Below are positions 32,918 to 40,987 of a DNA stretch of 64,000 bases, piece by piece. This DNA is from Candidatus Rokuibacteriota bacterium (GTDB lineage: Bacteria; Methylomirabilota; Methylomirabilia; Rokubacteriales; CSP1-6). The notes under the pieces are model-generated. The model was not told the origin of the DNA. It was given only the letters and a program-made list of their open reading frames with translations, and made no database searches. The DNA lies in assembly GCA_003220535.1 (NCBI GenBank), contig QHSU01000062.1:1-64000 (forward strand), given 5' to 3'. Every line of letters begins with the position of its first letter. Positions within the stretch are counted from its first letter, which is position 1. Position numbers and translations under genes: made by a program.

Positions 32918-33721
32918 ATGAATCACGAGGCTGAGAGGCAATCGACTGAGACGCCTGCCGAAATCTATGAGCGTCACATGGTGCCCGCCATGCTTGCTTC
33001 GTGGGTACCAGCTCTCCTCGATCTCCTAGCGCTGAAGCCGGGTGAACGCGTACTCGATGTGGCCTGCGGCACCGGAGTAGTCGCCCGACAGGCGGCGTCG
33101 CTGGTAGGCACAGGAGGACACGTGGTTGGACTCGACTTCAACGGCGATATGCTCGCGCGCGCCCGTGCCCAGGGACCAGCCATGGAGTGGCGCGAAGGCA
33201 ACGCCATGGATCTGCCCTTTGCCACCCACACGTTCGATGTCGTGGTGTGTCAGCAAGGCTTACAGTTCTTCCCTGACAGCGGCACGGCTTTACGAGAGGC
33301 GCACCGCGTGCTCGTTCCAGGCGGTCGTTTCGCCGTTGCTGTATGGTGCGCCATTGAGAGCAGTCAAGGGCATCACGCCTTAACTCGAGGACTGGAGCGA
33401 CACGTCGGTACCGAGGCTGCAGGGCTGATGTCCGCCGTCTTTCGTCTTGGTGATGCCCAGGCTCTCCAGACGCTTCTCGAAATCGCGGGGTTCCGTGACG
33501 TGCGCGTGCGCCGAGAGAAAAGAGTCGCGCGCTTTCCCTCGCCGGAACTCTTCGTACGGTGGGTGGTCGTCGGTTCGGTATTGGGGCGAACGGGGGTACA
33601 GGTGCGTGATCAGTCCCTGGCGGCGCTCATCCGTGAGGTCGATAGGGCGTTACAACCATACGTGGGTCGCGACGGTTTGGCGTTTCCGATGGAGGCTCAT
33701 TTGGCGGTAGCTAGGACATAG
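32918..33721 (+). CDS. UbiE-like SAM-dependent methyltransferase, copy 2 (cassette)
   Basis: The 267-residue protein is homologous to the 29906 methyltransferase. Motif I is VLDVACGTGVVARQAASLVG, followed by VVGLDFNGDMLARAR and DVVVCQQGLQFFPDSGTAL. ATG 32918 follows attC13 by 6 bases with no obvious ribosome-binding site. The order HIT then methyltransferase is the same as at 29176-30721, but here with only one attC between them and no IS remnant. Substrate unknown. Confidence 0.87.
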   Translation: MNHEAERQSTETPAEIYERHMVPAMLASWVPALLDLLALKPGERVLDVACGTGVVARQAASLVGTGGHVVGLDFNGDMLARARAQGPAMEWREGNAMDLPFATHTFDVVVCQQGLQFFPDSGTALREAHRVLVPGGRFAVAVWCAIESSQGHHALTRGLERHVGTEAAGLMSAVFRLGDAQALQTLLEIAGFRDVRVRREKRVARFPSPELFVRWVVVGSVLGRTGVQVRDQSLAALIREVDRALQPYVGRDGLAFPMEAHLAVART

Positions 33722-33774
33722 GGACGACACCGTGCCCGCGCCAAGCTGATGTGGCTGGGCCGAACCGCCTTGAA

Positions 33775-33849
33775 ACCTAACAACGCATTCCACCTGACGC
33801 TCGGGCTCGCATCCGCTCGCCCGCCCGCAGGTGAATGCGCACGTTAGCG
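33775..33849 (+). repeat. attC14
   Basis: ACCTAAC to GTTAGCG, 75 bp. GCATTCCACCTG pairs with CAGGTGAATGC around GCTCGGGCTCGCATCCGCTCGCC. One extrahelical base is visible. Confidence 0.88.
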
Positions 33850-33874
33850 TACCTAGACGAACTGGCTGAGCTCT

Positions 33875-34330
33875 ATGCAACCCCGACCAAGAGAGATGAG
33901 GAAGCTGGTGGAAGCGACGATGCACGGCTTGAAGCGGATGCAGACTTTCATCACATCGCTAAGCGCCGACTCCCTTCATAGGGTGCTCGGCAACGGGTGG
34001 ACGGTGGCCGCGACCTTGGCTCACGTGGCGTTCTGGGACCACTGGGTTGAGGCGCGGTGGACTCATTTTTCGCGGACGGGCTCGTTCCATGACCTTCCTG
34101 ACGACATCACGGACTTGGTAAACGAAGCCGCGATAGCCGAATGGCACGCGCTCCCGCCGCCCGAAGCGGTACGGCTATGTCTCGACGCGGCAATCAGCGT
34201 GACGCGCAGGATCGAGTGCCTCTCTTCTCAGCAGATTGCCGCAGCCGTCGAGACGGGGCGGCTCGCCATGGTGGACCGAACGCTGCACTGGTATCCACAC
34301 GTGGATGAGATCGATCGAGCCGCTCGTTGA
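33875..34330 (+). CDS. DinB-like four-helix protein (cassette)
   Basis: The 151-residue protein is of the DinB/DUF664 superfamily. It has the first metal His in NGWTVAATLAHVAFWDHW (about residues 42-59) and a C-terminal HWYPHVDEIDRAAR that could supply the other two His ligands of the usual His triad. Family members are metal-dependent thiol (bacillithiol, mycothiol or glutathione) transferases or of unknown function. ATG 33875 or ATG 33896 may be the start. Cassette closed by attC15. Confidence 0.75.
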   Translation: MQPRPREMRKLVEATMHGLKRMQTFITSLSADSLHRVLGNGWTVAATLAHVAFWDHWVEARWTHFSRTGSFHDLPDDITDLVNEAAIAEWHALPPPEAVRLCLDAAISVTRRIECLSSQQIAAAVETGRLAMVDRTLHWYPHVDEIDRAAR

Positions 34331-34353
34331 ATGGAGAATAGAGTGCCGATGAC

Positions 34354-34411
34354 GTCTAACTTCAAGATTCACCCGCCGGCCTTCGGCCGCGGGTGATCCT
34401 GAGCGTTCGCC
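34354..34411 (+). repeat. attC15
   Basis: GTCTAAC to GTTCGCC, 58 bp, with TTCAAGATTCACCCG and CGGGTGATCCTGAG as arms around a CCGGCCTTCGGCC hairpin. Confidence 0.82.
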
Positions 34412-34570
34412 GCACGGACAGAGGGCTGACCCCTGGGTTGCCAGTGGCTGTCGACGTCGTCATACATGTCGCGGGAGCGAAACGGTGAGACTGGTACCTG
34501 CCCGAAGCAGCCTTGCGGTAAGCTCGGTCAACGCATGAGGAACTGCCGCGGGGTTCACCGGCAGGTGGCG

Positions 34571-35552
34571 ATGCGTCTCGCTACGATCGCCGCCGCCTTT
34601 GTTCTGTTCTCGGCGCCGCTCGCGGTCGAGGCACAGCAGTCGGGGAAGGTGTACCGCGTCGGTATCTTGACGAACAAGGCCTCGGACCCGGCGGAAGCTC
34701 GTCTGTGGCAAGCCTTCCGGTCAGGCCTGCGAGAGCGCGGCTGGATCGAGGGCCAGAACATTCTGATTGAGTTCCGGACGGCCGAGGGCAACACCGCTCG
34801 GCTCCCAGAACTCGCGGCCGACTTGGTTCGGCTCAAGGTCGACCTAATCGTAGCTCGGTCCTCCATCTGGGTGCAGGCTGCGAAAAAGGCGACATCCTCG
34901 ATCCCCATCGTCTTCCTCATTCATGCAGATCCTGTAGGGACCGGCCACGTCGCGAGCCTCGCCAGGCCCGGCGGCAACATTACAGGACTGGCCGCCCTGA
35001 CGACCGACCTCGCCCCCAAGGAGCTCGAACTCCTTATCGCTGCCGTCCCAGTGGCCAAGCGGATCGCGGTCCTCTGGAATCCAGATACCCCCTCTCAGAC
35101 CCTTTCCCTCAAGGCGGTGAGGAGGCGGGGCGTAAGCTCCGGGTGCAGGTGCAGGCCGTCGGCGTGCGGACCGCGGCAGAGTTGGAGGGCGCCTTCGCGG
35201 CCATGGCCCGAGCACGCGCACAGGCCGTTCATGTGCTCGGCGCCGCAATCTTCCTCGCTGAGAGACAGCGCGTGGCTGAGTCGGCCATCAAGCACCGGCT
35301 GCCGACGATTGTCCAATCTCAAAGGACGTCGTGGAGGCTGGTGGCCTGATGAGCTACAGCCCGAATTGGGACGATCTCTACCGGCGCGGCGCCATCTATG
35401 TCGACAAGATCCTGAAAGGTGCTCGACCGGCTGACCTACCCGTGGAGCAAGCGACGAAGTTCGAGCTGGCCATCAATCTCAAGACCGCCAGGGCGCTCGG
35501 GCTGACGATTCCGCAATCGGTGCTGGCCCGTGCCGACCAGATCATCGAATGA
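34571..35552 (+). pseudogene. ABC_sub_bind solute-binding protein with two frameshifts (cassette)
   Basis: Three frames must be joined to read a full protein. ATG 34571 gives a signal peptide (ending VEAQQS) and the family's GLRERGWIEGQNILIEFRTA, breaking after SLKAV near 35113-35119. The next frame gives EEAGRKLRVQVQAVGVRTAA and continues to LPTIVQS near 35315. The third frame gives [20 protein letters not shown] and the standard [20 protein letters not shown] end at 35552. Each break needs a one- or two-base indel. It is the third member of this family in the window. Confidence 0.82.
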
Positions 35553-35603
35553 ACGCAGCCGGGAATCATGCGATATCGGCTTGCGGCGTCGTTATACTCG
35601 GGC

Positions 35604-35660
35604 GTCGAACTTCGCAGTAGAGCGGACGCGCTTCGCGCGCCGCTCACCGCGGCGTTAGAC
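35604..35660 (+). repeat. attC16
   Basis: GTCGAAC to GTTAGAC, 57 bp. CTTCGCAGTAGAGCGG pairs with CCGCTCACCGCGG around GCGCTTCGCGC. Confidence 0.82.
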
Positions 35661-35702
35661 CGCAGCGGCCTATTTTGAGGCTGTGGCGAATCTGGCTATA
35701 CT

Positions 35703-36023
35703 ATGGCCAGAATGCGGTACGAGGTCGTCCTCGCTCCCGAGGCGGCTAGGTCCTACCGGGCATTGCGAGCCCACCGCCGGGCCGAAGTGCGGGACGCCCT
35801 TGAACGGCACTTGCGGCACGAACCCGCCCGGGTAAGCAAGAGCCGGATCAAGCGTTTGAGGGGCCTGAGCCAACCGCAGTATCGGCTCCGGGTGGGGGAA
35901 GTGAGGGTGTTTTATGACGTCACGCGTGAAGCCGTCGAGGTCCTCGCGATCGTCACGAAGGCCGAAGCGGGCAGCTGGCTCGCCGAGCACGGGACGCCGG
36001 GTGCGCCAGGCGGCGCTGGCTGA
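35703..36023 (+). CDS. RelE/ParE-family toxin (cassette)
   Basis: The 106-residue mRNA-interferase-type toxin reads MRYEVVLAPEAARSYRALRA, with central RIKRLRGLSQPQYRLRVGEVRVFYDV, the RelE basic strand pattern. The last 23 bases overlap the antitoxin gene, so toxin and antitoxin are co-translated with the toxin first. RelE toxins cleave mRNA on the ribosome; a C-terminal PGAPGGAG tail is extra. Toxin-antitoxin pairs are frequent in chromosomal integrons, where they are thought to limit cassette loss. Confidence 0.85.
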   Translation: MARMRYEVVLAPEAARSYRALRAHRRAEVRDALERHLRHEPARVSKSRIKRLRGLSQPQYRLRVGEVRVFYDVTREAVEVLAIVTKAEAGSWLAEHGTPGAPGGAG

Positions 36024-36246
36024 AGTCAAAGACGATTTGTCGCGATTCCTGCGTCTGGCTGAATCCGAGGAGATTCTCATCACCCGACACGGGAAGCCGG
36101 CGGGCGTGCTGATCGGCTTCGAAAGCGAGGACGACTGGCTCGACTATCGGTTGGAGCACCATCCTGAGTTCCTGCGGCGAGTAGCGGCGGCCCGAGAAAC
36201 GCTGAGGAGCGGTCGTGGTGTTCGACTCGAGGATCTGCCGTCGTAA
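36001..36246 (+). CDS. Phd/YefM-family antitoxin (cassette)
   Basis: The 81-residue antitoxin from GTG 36001 reads RQAALAEVKDDLSRFLRLAE and then EEILITRHGKPAGVLIGFES, the N-terminal DNA-binding fold of the Phd/YefM family. The C-terminal half (DDWLDYRLEHHPEFLRRVAA) is the toxin-wrapping tail. It should neutralise the upstream RelE-like toxin and repress the pair. It is the last gene before attC17. Confidence 0.82.
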   Translation: MRQAALAEVKDDLSRFLRLAESEEILITRHGKPAGVLIGFESEDDWLDYRLEHHPEFLRRVAAARETLRSGRGVRLEDLPS

Positions 36247-36252
36247 CGGGCG

Positions 36253-36312
36253 GTCTAACAACAGGCTAGAGCGGGCCGGCTCGACGCCGGCCGCTCAGCC
36301 TGACCGTTAGGC
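36253..36312 (+). repeat. attC17 (AACAACAGGCT family)
   Basis: GTCTAAC to GTTAGGC, 60 bp. AACAACAGGCTAGAGCGG pairs with CCGCTCAGCCTG. It differs from attC4 at only a few positions. Confidence 0.9.
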
Positions 36313-36329
36313 CCACAGCGGACAGTTCT

Positions 36330-37160
36330 ATGGACGAATACGTTCTCGATGAGGGGCATTGGCCGGAAATGCCGGCCATGCATCGCGCTTTCCTCGAGCG
36401 CGCGATCCTGCAGTTCCGAGCTGACGAGCGCCTGGTTGGGATAGCAGCCGGCGGCTCGTTTATCAGCCGTATGCTCGACGAACACTCTGACCTCGACCTG
36501 GTCGTGGTGTCTCTCCCCGCGGTGTCGAAGCACGTACTCCGTGAGGGACCTGACTTGGCGCAGCGGCTGGGGCCGCTCCTCGCGAGTTTCCCTGGAGATC
36601 ACGTGGGCGAGCCGCGGCTACTCATTTGCCTCTATGGACCGCCACTCCTCCACGTGGATCTCAAATTCATGTCTACTGAGGAACTCGCCCATCGTGTCGA
36701 GGATCCGCAGATTCTCTGGGATCGGCGCGGCGCGGTGCGGTCTGCCATGGCCGTAGCGAGAGCCGTCTACCCCCAGCCGCGGCTCCAGTGGATCGAGGAC
36801 CGCTTCTGGGTGTGGGTGCACTACATTGCGGTTAAGATCGATCGCGGCGAGTTGTTCGAGGCGATCGACGGTCTTGGGTTCGTCCGCGCTCGCGTCCTAG
36901 GCCCGCTTGTCCTGGCCGAGGCAGGCGAACAGCCGAACGGCGTTCGGCGCGTCGAGCAGAGTGCGCCGAGACGTGCTGCTCCCTTGCGATCAACCTTGGC
37001 CTCACACGACCGGCAGTCTTGTTGGGACGCACTGACGGCCGCGGCTGCACTATACACAGACCTGCGCGAGCAACTTGCAGTCTCGACGCTAGTTCGCAGA
37101 ACCGAGACCGAGCGAGCTGTCAGGACCTTCCTCGAAGGCCGCATCGGTCGGCGCTCGTGA
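36330..37160 (+). CDS. Nucleotidyltransferase-fold protein (cassette)
   Basis: The 276-residue protein has the polymerase-beta-like nucleotidyltransferase signature AAGGSFISRMLDEHSDLDLV (Gly42-Ser43, Asp54 and Asp56) and a third Asp at 110 in LHVDLKFM. The helical C-terminal half resembles aminoglycoside adenylyltransferase-like or oxalate:formate-antiporter-annotated proteins. It may adenylylate a small molecule; antibiotic resistance is possible but not demonstrable. ATG 36330 lies 18 bases after attC17. Confidence 0.75.
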   Translation: MDEYVLDEGHWPEMPAMHRAFLERAILQFRADERLVGIAAGGSFISRMLDEHSDLDLVVVSLPAVSKHVLREGPDLAQRLGPLLASFPGDHVGEPRLLICLYGPPLLHVDLKFMSTEELAHRVEDPQILWDRRGAVRSAMAVARAVYPQPRLQWIEDRFWVWVHYIAVKIDRGELFEAIDGLGFVRARVLGPLVLAEAGEQPNGVRRVEQSAPRRAAPLRSTLASHDRQSCWDALTAAAALYTDLREQLAVSTLVRRTETERAVRTFLEGRIGRRS

Positions 37161-37161
37161 G

Positions 37162-37245
37162 GCCTAACAACGTTGGAGCGGCCGCGGTATGGCGAAGTGG
37201 CCAGAGCGAACTGCGGCTGCGCGCCGCTCAACCGTAGCGTTCGGC
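37162..37245 (+). repeat. attC18
   Basis: GCCTAAC to GTTCGGC, 84 bp, the longest site. CAACGTTGGAGCGGCCGC pairs with CGCGCCGCTCAACCGTAGC around an irregular loop. Confidence 0.8.
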
Positions 37246-37291
37246 GGCACCGAATAGCGGCTGGGGACTGGGCGTTTGATACGGTAGCCTG

Positions 37292-37489
37292 GTGAAGGTT
37301 CGTGAAGTCATTCGGATGCTGCAAGACAATGGCTGGACGCTGGTGGTTACTAGAGGCAGCCATCGTCAGTTCAAGCACCCGACCAAGCCAGGCCGTGTCA
37401 CCGTCAGCGGCCAACTTGGCGACGACATGCCGAAGGGGACGTTCGCGTCCGTCAGGCGCCAGGCGGGGCTGAGAGGAGAAGGATCGTGA
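37292..37489 (+). CDS. hicA: HicA-family mRNA interferase toxin (cassette)
   Basis: The 65-residue HicA toxin starts at GTG 37292. It reads MKVREVIRMLQDNGWTLVVT and has the catalytic His24 in RGSHRQFKHP, the dsRBD-like fold of the family. It overlaps hicB by 4 bases, the usual hicAB order. This is the second toxin-antitoxin pair in the array. Confidence 0.9.
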   Translation: MKVREVIRMLQDNGWTLVVTRGSHRQFKHPTKPGRVTVSGQLGDDMPKGTFASVRRQAGLRGEGS

Positions 37490-37749
37490 AAAGGCTGCGG
37501 TACCTCGTGCGCATCAACAAAGATCCGGACAGCGATTGGGGCGCCTCGGTTCCCGATTTGCCGGGATGCGTCGCCACCGGCAAGACGATCGACTCAACCC
37601 TCCGGCGCATCCAGGTGGCTATTCAACTCCATCTTCGCGGAATGCGCGCTGAGGGGTTGCATCCTCCGCGCCCACGTCAGCGAACTGTAGTGCCGGGCAG
37701 GACATCAGGACAAGTCGATTTTTACGCGACCGTGGAAGTTGCCGCCTGA
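37486..37749 (+). CDS. hicB: HicB-family antitoxin (cassette)
   Basis: The 87-residue antitoxin has the HicB partial RNase H-like domain: YLVRINKDPDSDWGASVPDL, then PGCVATGKTIDSTLRRIQVA. It is short and lacks the C-terminal ribbon-helix-helix or HTH domain found in many HicB proteins. It should bind and block HicA. It is followed by an attC half-site at 37781. Confidence 0.88.
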   Translation: MKRLRYLVRINKDPDSDWGASVPDLPGCVATGKTIDSTLRRIQVAIQLHLRGMRAEGLHPPRPRQRTVVPGRTSGQVDFYATVEVAA

Positions 37750-37780
37750 GAAACCTGGTGGCCTCGCCTGTCTGCGATCC

Positions 37781-37833
37781 GCCGAACAACCGCATGCAGC
37801 CGACCAACCAAAGCTCGCTTCGCTCGCGTAAGG
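37781..37833 (+). repeat. attC left half-site
   Basis: GCCGAACAACCGCATGCAGC and the following CTCGCTTCGCTCGCG loop match the left half of the GCATGCAGCC attC family, but the matching right arm (GGCTCATGCG...GTTCGGC) is absent. The site is truncated by deletion, fusing it to the next gene. Confidence 0.7.
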
Positions 37834-37850
37834 AACTCCAGGCCCGACTC

Positions 37851-38332
37851 GTGATCGTCGAAGGCATCATGGGATCTGGGAAGTCGACGACGGCTCAGTG
37901 CATCGCCACCCGTCTGCAAAGCGCTGGTCAGCCAACACAAGCGGTGACAGACATGACGAGACCGCACCCAGTAAGAGCTACCGACGGACTATCCCACCGG
38001 TATCAGCCGTGGCTCGACATCACACCGGCCGGTCTCGCCGTGCGAAGCCCGACCAAATGGCAGAGTTTCGTCGCCGCGCAAACGGCTGCCACAGCACATG
38101 TCCTCGATGGCCAGCTCTTCCACGGCGACTTGACCAACCTGTTCCTCATGGACGCCGGGTCGGCAGCGATCGTAAAGTACACCCAGGCTGTGGAGGAGAC
38201 CGTCCGACCGCTGACGCCTCTCCTGAGTTCACTTCAATCAGAAGAATGTCGACGAGGCGATCCGCGCTATCGCGACCGAGCGCGGCCAGGAATGGGTCAA
38301 ATACCAGGTGAAGCAGTGTGTGATCGCCATCG
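37851..38332 (+). pseudogene. P-loop NTPase/kinase-like protein, frameshifted and C-terminally truncated (cassette)
   Basis: GTG 37851 starts VIVEGIMGSGKSTTAQ with a good Walker A. The protein continues to TPLL near 38224, where one extra base shifts the frame. The new frame reads HFNQKNVDEAIRAIATERGQ up to WVKYQV and is then interrupted by attC-like sequence at about 38333. The C-terminal part of the family (about 60-80 residues) is gone. The upstream open frame is attC-derived. Non-functional as read. Confidence 0.65.
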
Positions 38333-38363
38333 GCGGCGGCCGCTCAGAGCCTTTGCGTCAGGC
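38333..38363 (+). repeat. attC right half-site (deletion scar)
   Basis: GGCCGCTCAGAGCC...GCGTCAGGC resembles the right half (L' and R') of the AACAACAGGCT attC family with GTCAGGC in place of GTTAGGC. No left half precedes it: it abuts the truncated P-loop gene. Confidence 0.5.
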
Positions 38364-38370
38364 GTCTGAG

Positions 38371-38664
38371 ATGAACGAGCAGCGTGAACGAGCGAGGCGC
38401 TACAACGACGCCATCTGCCCGATACTGCTGCGTGACTGGGACCCCATAGGTGTGGCCGACATCCCTGAGGCCCACGACGAGTACAACATGTATGCGGATG
38501 GGGTAGCGGGCATCCTCATGCGAGGTGAGCCGAAGCAGAAGCTGGTCGAATACCTGTGGACTATCGAGACGGAGAATATGGGGCTTGATGGCAACCGAAC
38601 GCGGGTCGAATCGGCAGCCATCCGACTGCTGCAGGTTCGTCGCGAGATCGATGGCGACGCCTGA
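38371..38664 (+). CDS. Hypothetical protein (cassette)
   Basis: The 97-residue soluble protein reads MNEQRERARRYNDAICPILL and RDWDPIGVADIPEAHDEYNM, continuing to AIRLLQVRREI. I recognise this as a widespread small conserved hypothetical with a WDPIGV-EYD motif, function unknown. It begins 8 bases after the attC scar and its end overlaps the next methyltransferase start by 14 bases. Confidence 0.65.
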   Translation: MNEQRERARRYNDAICPILLRDWDPIGVADIPEAHDEYNMYADGVAGILMRGEPKQKLVEYLWTIETENMGLDGNRTRVESAAIRLLQVRREIDGDA

Positions 38665-39708
38665 CCCAGAAGACATGGCGCAAAAGGGACCGCATACATC
38701 ACCAGCTGCAGGGCTGAGTCAACTCCTTCGGGGCTCTCTGGTGACGCAGTTGATTCATGTGGCAGCCACGCTTGGCGTCGCAGACCTTCTGCGTGGTGGC
38801 CCGAAGAGTAGCCACGAACTCGCCGCGTCGCTGAGAGTCGATCCAGAGGCCATGTATAGGGTGCTGCGCGCCCTCGCGAGCCTCGGCATATTCGAGGAGA
38901 CCGATCCCCGCCGGTTCGCGCTGACGGCGCTGGGCCAGCCATTGCGGAGCGACGTACCCGGCTCGCTACGGGGGTCGGCCATGTTGTATGGGGAGCGGTG
39001 GTGGTGGCAGGCGTGCGGGGAACTGCTACACAGTGTCAGGACTGGCCAGCCGGCCTTCGACCATGTACACGGCAAAGGCACTCTTCGCCTACCTCGACCA
39101 CGCTGCCGACGCCGCGGCGATCTTCAATGATCACCAGACCAACATGACCAAGCAGGACGCCGCTGCGGTCGTGAGCGCGTACGACTTCAGGGAATGCGCG
39201 AGAGTCGTGGACGTGGGCGGCGGGCACGGGGCGCTGACAGCCGCCATCCTGAAGGCCTGCCCCTGGACGACCGCCGTGCTGTTCGACCGACCTGCCGTGA
39301 TTGAAGGCACGAGGGAGCGTTTGCACGCGGAAGGTGTAATTGACCGCTGTACGTGTATAGCCGGCGATTTCTTTGACTCCGTGCCGGAAGGTGGCGATGC
39401 GTATGTGCTGAAGGATATTGTTCACGACTGGGATGATGACCGTGCCATGGCCATTCTGCGCAACTGCCGTCGGGTGATGGCACACACCCCGGTGACCACT
39501 ACGAGAGTGCTCGTCGTCGAAAAGGTCATTCCACCGGGCAACGCGCCATTTCTCGGCAAGCTGACTGATATCACCATGTTGCTCGTCACTGGGGGCCGTG
39601 AACGCACAGCAAAAGAATATGAAGCGCTTGACCGGGGCGGGCTTGGCCCTGACGCGAATTGTCCCAACCACCTCCCCTGCAAGCGTGATCGAGGCGGTCC
39701 CCGGGTAG
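38651..39708 (+). pseudogene. O-methyltransferase (acetylserotonin type) with two frameshifts
   Basis: The first frame holds the winged-helix dimerisation domain (QLIHVAATLGVADLLRGGPK, VDPEAMYRVLRALASLGIFE) up to FDHVHGK near 39080. One extra base shifts to a frame with the SAM domain: VVDVGGGHGALTAAILKACP, then DAYVLKDIVHDWDD. After KEYEAL near 39628 a second shift is needed to read LTGAGLALTRIVPTTSPASV and the normal end IEAVPG at 39708. Intact, this would be about 350 residues. Confidence 0.8.
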
Positions 39709-39797
39709 GCAAGGACGTGGTCACCAACGGAGAGGACGGCGAGGTTGCGCGGAGGTTGCCGGTGCGATGAATGTTCCCAGCGCAAAGGAGGAGGGAA

Positions 39798-40457
39798 ATG
39801 GCAAATTCGATGACTGAGCGGTATCTGGATAACAACAAACAGTACGCGAGCGGGCAGGCGCTGCATAAGCCGGTCTACCCTGGAAAGCAGCCGATTCAAC
39901 CGTCCAATCGCGTAGCGGTGCTGGCGTGCATGGACGCGCGTCTCGACGTGGAGGATTTACTCGGCCTACAAACGGGCGACGCCCACATCATCCGCAACGC
40001 GGGGGGCGTGGTGAGCGATGACGCGATCCGCTGCCTCGTAATCTCGCATCACCTGCTCAACACCAACGAGATCATCCTGGTCCACCACACACGCTGCGGC
40101 ATGCTGGCCTTCACCGACGACCTGCTCAAGGCGGGACTGGAGGGCGACGCGACAGCCGAGAAATTGCTCGGCCAGGCAACGGGTCGCGCCTTCATGGGCT
40201 GCAAGAAGTCCTCAGCGACGCCGTCGGCGTTCCACGCCTTCCGCGGCCAGATCGAGCCGCTCGACGCGCCGCGCGATGCAAAGAGCACGGAACGTCTCGC
40301 ATGGGCTGTGCGGCGAGGGATGTCCTCGATTCTGAATCATCCCTGGATCCCGACAGCCGGGTCCGATGCGGTCACGGTGCGCGGATTCGTCTACGACGTG
40401 GACACCGGGAAGCTCGAGGAAGTGAGCTATCCGGGGCCCATGGGCTCGATCGGTTGA
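39798..40457 (+). CDS. Beta-class carbonic anhydrase-like protein
   Basis: The 219-residue protein has the beta-carbonic anhydrase zinc set: Cys44 in ACMDARLD (with the Asp46-Arg48 dyad), His97 and Cys100 in LVHHTRCGM. These enzymes interconvert CO2 and bicarbonate. ATG 39798 has AAGGAGGAGGG 7 bases upstream. The sequence has a long C-terminal extension with [15 protein letters not shown]. No attC separates it from the neighbouring methyltransferase, so it is either in a fused cassette or in an array segment that has lost its sites. Confidence 0.85.
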   Translation: MANSMTERYLDNNKQYASGQALHKPVYPGKQPIQPSNRVAVLACMDARLDVEDLLGLQTGDAHIIRNAGGVVSDDAIRCLVISHHLLNTNEIILVHHTRCGMLAFTDDLLKAGLEGDATAEKLLGQATGRAFMGCKKSSATPSAFHAFRGQIEPLDAPRDAKSTERLAWAVRRGMSSILNHPWIPTAGSDAVTVRGFVYDVDTGKLEEVSYPGPMGSIG

Positions 40458-40617
40458 GGCGCCGAGGCCTTGTCTGGATGCCAAGCACCGTGCTTCGCTG
40501 CGGCGCGGTGCTCGGCGTCACAATCCGACCGTCCGAGTGACGGCTCGTGGCTGTTTGCTCCGCCTTCATGCAGTGGCGGACGTTCTACCGACAATCGCCA
40601 AGAGAAAGGCGAGTCGA

Positions 40618-40987
40618 TGCTGCATCCGGCGACCCAGGCCGTTGAGCGATACTACACGCTCTTCAACGAGAAGGATTGGTCCGGGATTGCGACCATGTTC
40701 GACCTGCCGGCGATTCTCATAGTCGGGCCAAGCAAGATCCTGTTGGAGCACCCGGGCGCGATCACGAGCCTGTATCGAGGAGTCGGAGAAAGGTGTACCC
40801 GAGAAGGGGCGGTTCGCGTTTCATGGGATCGGGGAAGTTTGCCATCTTCCAGGTTCACGAAGATCTTACCGTCGTGAAGACAGTTGTCACGCGAGAGGCC
40901 GCTGACCGTACACCGATCAAGACGTGGAACTGCTCGTACACATTGCGTCGTGTCGGCAAGGACTGGCTTTGCGGAGGTCATCCATGA
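40618..40987 (+). pseudogene. NTF2-like (SnoaL/DUF) protein, frameshifted
   Basis: ATG 40618 reads MLHPATQAVERYYTLFNEKD and WSGIATMFDLPAILIVGPSK, the first helix and strand of an NTF2-like domain. At about 40835, after VSWDRG, the frame breaks and the next frame gives KFAIFQVHEDLTVVKTVVTR, ending at 40987. One missing base would restore it. The gene overlaps the nitrilase start by 4 bases. Confidence 0.72.

Noticed and set aside
40486..40520. GCACCG...CGGTGC hairpin as an attC between carbonic anhydrase and the NTF2-like gene
   Set aside because: No R''/R' boxes are present and the arms are short; it is at most a weak terminator.
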